Positions 53,259 through 56,016 of a stretch of 56,016 nt of DNA are shown here, in pieces. Position numbers and translations under genes: made by a program. A model generated the notes under the pieces. The model worked only from the letters and a program-made list of their open reading frames with translations, had not been told where the DNA came from and made no database searches. Every line of letters starts with the position of its first letter. Positions within the stretch are counted from its first letter, which is position 1. This stretch comes from Deltaproteobacteria bacterium (lineage in GTDB: Bacteria; Bdellovibrionota_B; Oligoflexia; Oligoflexales; Bog-1112). The stretch covers positions 1 through 56,016 of the forward strand of contig CANJLI010000008.1 of the NCBI GenBank assembly GCA_947475005.1. The letters run 5' to 3'.

Positions 53259-53846
53259 GTGCATGTCTTCAAAATAAGCTTTATGTTCGGACTGTTATTG
53301 TTTTCTATAGGGTTATTGGGCTCAGACTCGAAAAAGGTGCCAAAGACCAAAGTTGTAGGCGCGTTCTTTCAAGTACAGCCTATACCTAGTAATGTAACGA
53401 TTGGAGGATTTAGAGGAAATCACCGAGCTGGGCTTTATACAAATGCGTTGGCTACTTATTATCTCTATTCTTATTACAAATCACTAGGGTTTGAATACGC
53501 CTACCATCTTAATGGGGCAACAGACTACGGCTATTATGGAAAAATTTTTGCTGAACATCGCAGGTACAGGTCAGGCTTTCGTGTACATGAGAGATCCGTT
53601 GAAACTCCAAAAGGGCCCTCGCTTGAATATGACACAGTAGATCACTACAAAAACAACCATTACGGAGCCCTCATTGGGTACCAATGGCTGTTTGCCTCTC
53701 CTCGACTTTATATGCAAGCAGGGGTTGGCTGGCAATATAACGATAATCCAGTCCGAATTGGGTCTACTATATTCTATCTTGGAGAAGATACGCAGCGCCG
53801 ATGGTCAACGACTGGAGAGTTCGCATTCGGGTGTTTGCTTTATTGA
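53259..53846 (+). CDS. Probable outer-membrane or secreted protein
   Basis: This 195-residue protein has a signal peptide (ISFMFGLLLFSIGLLGS) after a GTG start at 53259 with AGGGG upstream. The mature part is rich in Tyr, Gly and His with alternating polar and hydrophobic residues (ALATYYLYSYYKSLGFEYAY), the pattern of membrane beta strands, and it ends in an aromatic residue (CLLY), as outer-membrane barrels do. A small eight-stranded barrel is possible. No family is recognised. It converges on the toxin gene with stops abutting. Confidence 0.65.
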   Translation: MHVFKISFMFGLLLFSIGLLGSDSKKVPKTKVVGAFFQVQPIPSNVTIGGFRGNHRAGLYTNALATYYLYSYYKSLGFEYAYHLNGATDYGYYGKIFAEHRRYRSGFRVHERSVETPKGPSLEYDTVDHYKNNHYGALIGYQWLFASPRLYMQAGVGWQYNDNPVRIGSTIFYLGEDTQRRWSTTGEFAFGCLLY

Positions 53847-54116
53847 TTACTCGTAGTGTGTCCACATTCTGATTATTTTGACTGTATGCTCTTTCTCATA
53901 AACTTCGTACACGAGTCTGTGTTGAATATTGATTCTTCTGGAAGTAAAACCTGAAAGATCCCCTACCAGTTTTTCAGAGCTTGGTGGGGAGGTGTCAGGA
54001 TCTTCTTTCAATAGCTCAAGTAGTGCTTCTGTTTTTTTTCTGAGATTGGGTGCAGAAATTTTATTTGCATCCTTTTGTGCTTGCTTGGTAAATACGAGTT
54101 TCCATCGTTTCACCAC
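53847..54116 (-). CDS. YoeB/Txe-type toxin
   Basis: The about 89-residue protein fits the YoeB family of ribosome-dependent mRNA interferases: WKLVFTKQAQKDANKI at the start, a central SEKLVGDLSGFTSRRINIQHRLVYEVYE (in parts), and the terminal MWTHYE, with the C-terminal His-Tyr pair typical of YoeB. GTG 54116 lies six bases after GGAGGA; an upstream ATG at 54134 is in frame but overlaps the antitoxin further. It overlaps the antitoxin gene by seven bases. Confidence 0.85.
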   Translation of the reverse strand: MVKRWKLVFTKQAQKDANKISAPNLRKKTEALLELLKEDPDTSPPSSEKLVGDLSGFTSRRINIQHRLVYEVYEKEHTVKIIRMWTHYE

Positions 54117-54352
54117 TTCAGCTCCTCCTTGCATGCAGATAGTTTTTCTTTTCTGCTTTCTAGAAGACTTTCACGCATGCCGGGAACAGAGAGAAGATAG
54201 AGAGTTTCCTGAATGGCACTCCAGTCTGCTTCGGAAACAAGAACAGCCCCTGATTTCTTTCCTTGGATATGAACAGGTATATTTTCAAGGGCCACTTGAT
54301 TGAGCAGTTGATATAGGTGGGCTCTCGCTTCTGTTATTTTAAATGATTTCAT
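54110..54352 (-). CDS. Phd/YefM-type antitoxin
   Basis: The 80-residue protein starts at ATG 54352 with MKSFKITEARAHLYQLLNQV, the Phd/YefM DNA-binding fold, then VLVSEADWSAIQETLYLLS, and a charged C-terminal tail that would wrap the toxin. The frame is open to 54427, but the upstream part does not look like the family. It overlaps the ATPase gene by 14 bp and the toxin gene downstream, so the three genes appear to be one transcription unit. Confidence 0.87.
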   Translation of the reverse strand: MKSFKITEARAHLYQLLNQVALENIPVHIQGKKSGAVLVSEADWSAIQETLYLLSVPGMRESLLESRKEKLSACKEELKW

Positions 54353-55604
54353 TTTGCTTCCGTGCCCAGCTAAAATATGTCTCTGGGGTGAGGAGGGTGC
54401 CTGGAATGCCAAGCTCTTGCTCTGCACTTCTTAGCGCCCGTGTTTCACGTTCGAGGGTTTTGGGATCCTCTATATCCCAGGCCACTTGATAGAGGTGGAG
54501 TTTACCTTCAGGGGAACGGGTGAAAAAATCAATTTCATATTTTTCTTTTGTAAAATAATAGTAAATTTCTTGTCCAGCACGTCTGAGATCGAGATAGATC
54601 ATATTTTCAAATAAATGCCCCACATTGGACGAGGTGCTGAACGTATACGCTCGGCTGAGACCGGGATCCACCGCATAGATTTTTTTAGGATTTATCTGTG
54701 TTTTGCGCACAGATTCCGAGTAGAGCGGTACCATAAAGGTGAGATAGGCATCGGTAATATATTCTAGGTATTCATAGACGGTGGTTCTTCCTACCGCATA
54801 GCCTTGGCTTTTTATATCGTTGTAGAGTTTGTTAGTTGCCATCGATGTCGCTGGATTTTTCAGCAACGTTTTAATGATGTATTTAATGAGAGAAAGATTT
54901 GAAATATGATATCGATCCACAACATCTCGGTAAATCACCACATTGACATATTCTTGAAGAATGGTGTTCTTTTCTGGGAATGCCAGCAATGTGGTTTCTG
55001 GAAATCCCCCTTCTGATAAATAGGTGTGTAAATATTTTTTGCAGTAATCGAAGTCAATGCGACTTTTGGGTTCTTTGAATTCAATGTTCAGAGCGCGTAG
55101 ATATTCAGTAAAACTAAACGGCCACATCTCATACGCAATGGAACGTCCTCGAAGTTCTGTGGCAATTTCCTTACTCAAGAGTTTTGCGGAAGACCCGGTC
55201 AAATAAAGATTGACCTCTTTTGTGTCTTGCAGACGCCGGATTACCTGGGACCAGCCCTCTACTGCATGAATTTCATCAAAGAACAGGTAGCAGGGTTGCT
55301 GATGATTTTCAGGATGCAGCGTATAAAATTCATCCACAAGGGCTGCAAGTTGTTTGGCATTAATTTGCTGAATACGATCGTCTTCTAAACTCAGATACAA
55401 AATCTGGGAATATGGCACGCCTTTTTTCAATAAATCCTGAATTTTTTCGAGAAGATAATAGGTTTTCCCGGTTCGACGCATGCCCACAATGACTTTGATT
55501 TTTCCCGGGATATCAGGCACAACGAGATCTCGGTGTACAATTTGCTGCAACCGATTGATTTTGATTTCAAATTCATGGCGAAGTGTTTGGAGTAGACTTT
55601 GCAT
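54339..55604 (-). CDS. DUF4143-family AAA ATPase (second copy)
   Basis: This ATPase of about 421 residues has Walker A GMRRTGKTY (about 41-49) and Walker B YLFFDEIHAV (about 105-114), then the DUF4143 C-terminal domain with HLFENMIYLDLRRAG and the nuclease-like EKYEIDFFT (about 357-365). It is only distantly similar to the copy at 11022-12191. ATG 55604 has AAGG five bases upstream; a longer frame reaches 55634. Its stop overlaps the antitoxin start, so it shares an mRNA with the Phd-YoeB pair. Its role is uncertain. Confidence 0.85.
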   Translation of the reverse strand: MQSLLQTLRHEFEIKINRLQQIVHRDLVVPDIPGKIKVIVGMRRTGKTYYLLEKIQDLLKKGVPYSQILYLSLEDDRIQQINAKQLAALVDEFYTLHPENHQQPCYLFFDEIHAVEGWSQVIRRLQDTKEVNLYLTGSSAKLLSKEIATELRGRSIAYEMWPFSFTEYLRALNIEFKEPKSRIDFDYCKKYLHTYLSEGGFPETTLLAFPEKNTILQEYVNVVIYRDVVDRYHISNLSLIKYIIKTLLKNPATSMATNKLYNDIKSQGYAVGRTTVYEYLEYITDAYLTFMVPLYSESVRKTQINPKKIYAVDPGLSRAYTFSTSSNVGHLFENMIYLDLRRAGQEIYYYFTKEKYEIDFFTRSPEGKLHLYQVAWDIEDPKTLERETRALRSAEQELGIPGTLLTPETYFSWARKQNEII

Positions 55605-55666
55605 AATGGCCTTTGTACTTGTTCGTAAGTACATTATATATGAAATATATGCTTTTGCATAGGTAT

Positions 55667-55701
55667 GGGATCGGGGACTGTCCCGAATGGCGCTTCCTTA
55701 A
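55667..55701. repeat. Fragment of the GATCGGGGAC repeat family
   Basis: The sequence GGGATCGGGGACTGTCCC is followed by GAATGGCGCTTCCTTAAG, the same junction as in the composite repeat near 46950-46987. It sits between the DUF4143 ATPase start and the cloverleaf repeat. It looks like a truncated copy. Confidence 0.65.
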
Positions 55702-55732
55702 GCGTGCTATTTGCTTAACTCCTTGGAAATCT

Positions 55733-55820
55733 GTCATCCCAAGGTCCCGAAGGGACCGTATGGGATCCCTTCGTTTTTATCGAGATCCCATACGGCTGCT
55801 ACGCAGCCTTGGGATGACGG
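55733..55820. repeat. Cloverleaf-type palindromic repeat, copy 4
   Basis: This copy is in opposite orientation to copies 1 and 3: GTCATCCCAAGG, GGTCCCGAAGGGACC, CCGTATGGGATC..GATCCCATACGG, GGCTGCTACGCAGCC, then CCTTGGGATGAC. It lies upstream of the partial IS5-type transposase and its putative left end (TTAGAGGCTGCTTAG near 55868). The rest of 55605-55968 holds no gene. Confidence 0.85.
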
Positions 55821-55968
55821 ATGGGTTGCCATCTTGAACGTAAGCAAAAGATGACAATTATATCCTTAGAGGCTGCTTAGTTAATTTATTTCACAATAAT
55901 TTTAATAGAGTATAGGGCTTCAGATGTTTGGTAGTATGCGTCGCGTATATTACCAGCGGAGGGCTCGT

Positions 55969-56016
55969 ATGCTTTATCCTTCAGATCTTACAGACAAGCA
56001 GTGGGAAGTAATTGAA
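55969..56016 (+). mobile_element. Start of an IS5-family transposase, cut by the window edge
   Basis: The last 48 bases open with ATG 55969 and translate to MLYPSDLTDKQWEVIE, the characteristic N-terminus of IS5-family (IS1031/IS427-like) transposases. A GGAGGG site lies seven bases upstream. The rest of the gene is outside the window. The region from about 55865 would include the left end of the element. Confidence 0.8.

Overview
The window reads as a chromosomal segment of a Gram-negative bacterium of moderate GC content. Outer-membrane traits are visible: many lipoprotein signal peptides, a type II secretion GspC-like protein and a probable outer-membrane protein. Housekeeping genes dominate: nusA-infB-rbfA-truB-metK-ruvA, ruvB, pgk-tpiA, engB-mutL-miaA, mutS and lysS. 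The lineage is not settled by sequence reading alone. A class I (archaeal-type) lysyl-tRNA synthetase, mevalonate-pathway isoprenoid genes with a type 2 IPP isomerase, and a DksA with a degenerate zinc finger together recall deltaproteobacteria-like or Legionella/Coxiella-like lineages. A UhpC/UhpT-type sugar-phosphate transporter, a CX5R phosphatase-like protein and two exported kinase-like proteins hint at life inside or on a eukaryotic host; this is inference.

Layout. 1-9.5 kb: a CtaG-like membrane protein, then the translation/transcription operon nusA, infB, rbfA, truB, metK, ruvA, without rimP in front. 9.5-15 kb: an RHH-like protein, ruvB, a convergent DUF4143 ATPase, a secreted hypothetical, a DksA-like regulator and a lipoprotein. 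15.2-17.8 kb: pgk-tpiA and a GNAT acetyltransferase. 18-21.7 kb: engB-mutL-miaA on the minus strand. 21.9-28.1 kb: a SulP anion transporter followed by dabA-dabB, an inorganic-carbon uptake cassette. 28.1-28.7 kb: a gene-free element that folds back on itself. 28.7-33.9 kb: GspC-like, LOG-family, TPR, MmsA-type dehydrogenase and lipoprotein genes. 34-38.7 kb: two tandem exported kinase-like paralogues and mutS. 38.7-43.4 kb: a HigBA-like toxin-antitoxin pair, small secreted proteins, two tandem paralogous lipoproteins and a WHy/LEA14-type lipoprotein. 43.4-50.2 kb: a minus-strand run fni, phosphomevalonate kinase, mvaD, ispA, GGDEF regulator, lysS. 50.3-53.2 kb: a tiny membrane peptide, a sugar-phosphate transporter and the overlapping CX5R protein. 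53.2 kb to the end: an outer-membrane-like protein, a DUF4143 ATPase-Phd-YoeB cluster, and the first codons of an IS5-family transposase running off the window.

The gaps between transcription units are filled by several families of palindromic repeats. One 83-101 bp family (four copies) can fold as a cloverleaf and sits at gene 3' ends. Others are built on GGGGACAC/GTGTCCCC or GATGAGATCGGGGAC cores, and one such unit lies in frame inside the phosphomevalonate kinase gene. No tRNA, rRNA or CRISPR array was recognised.
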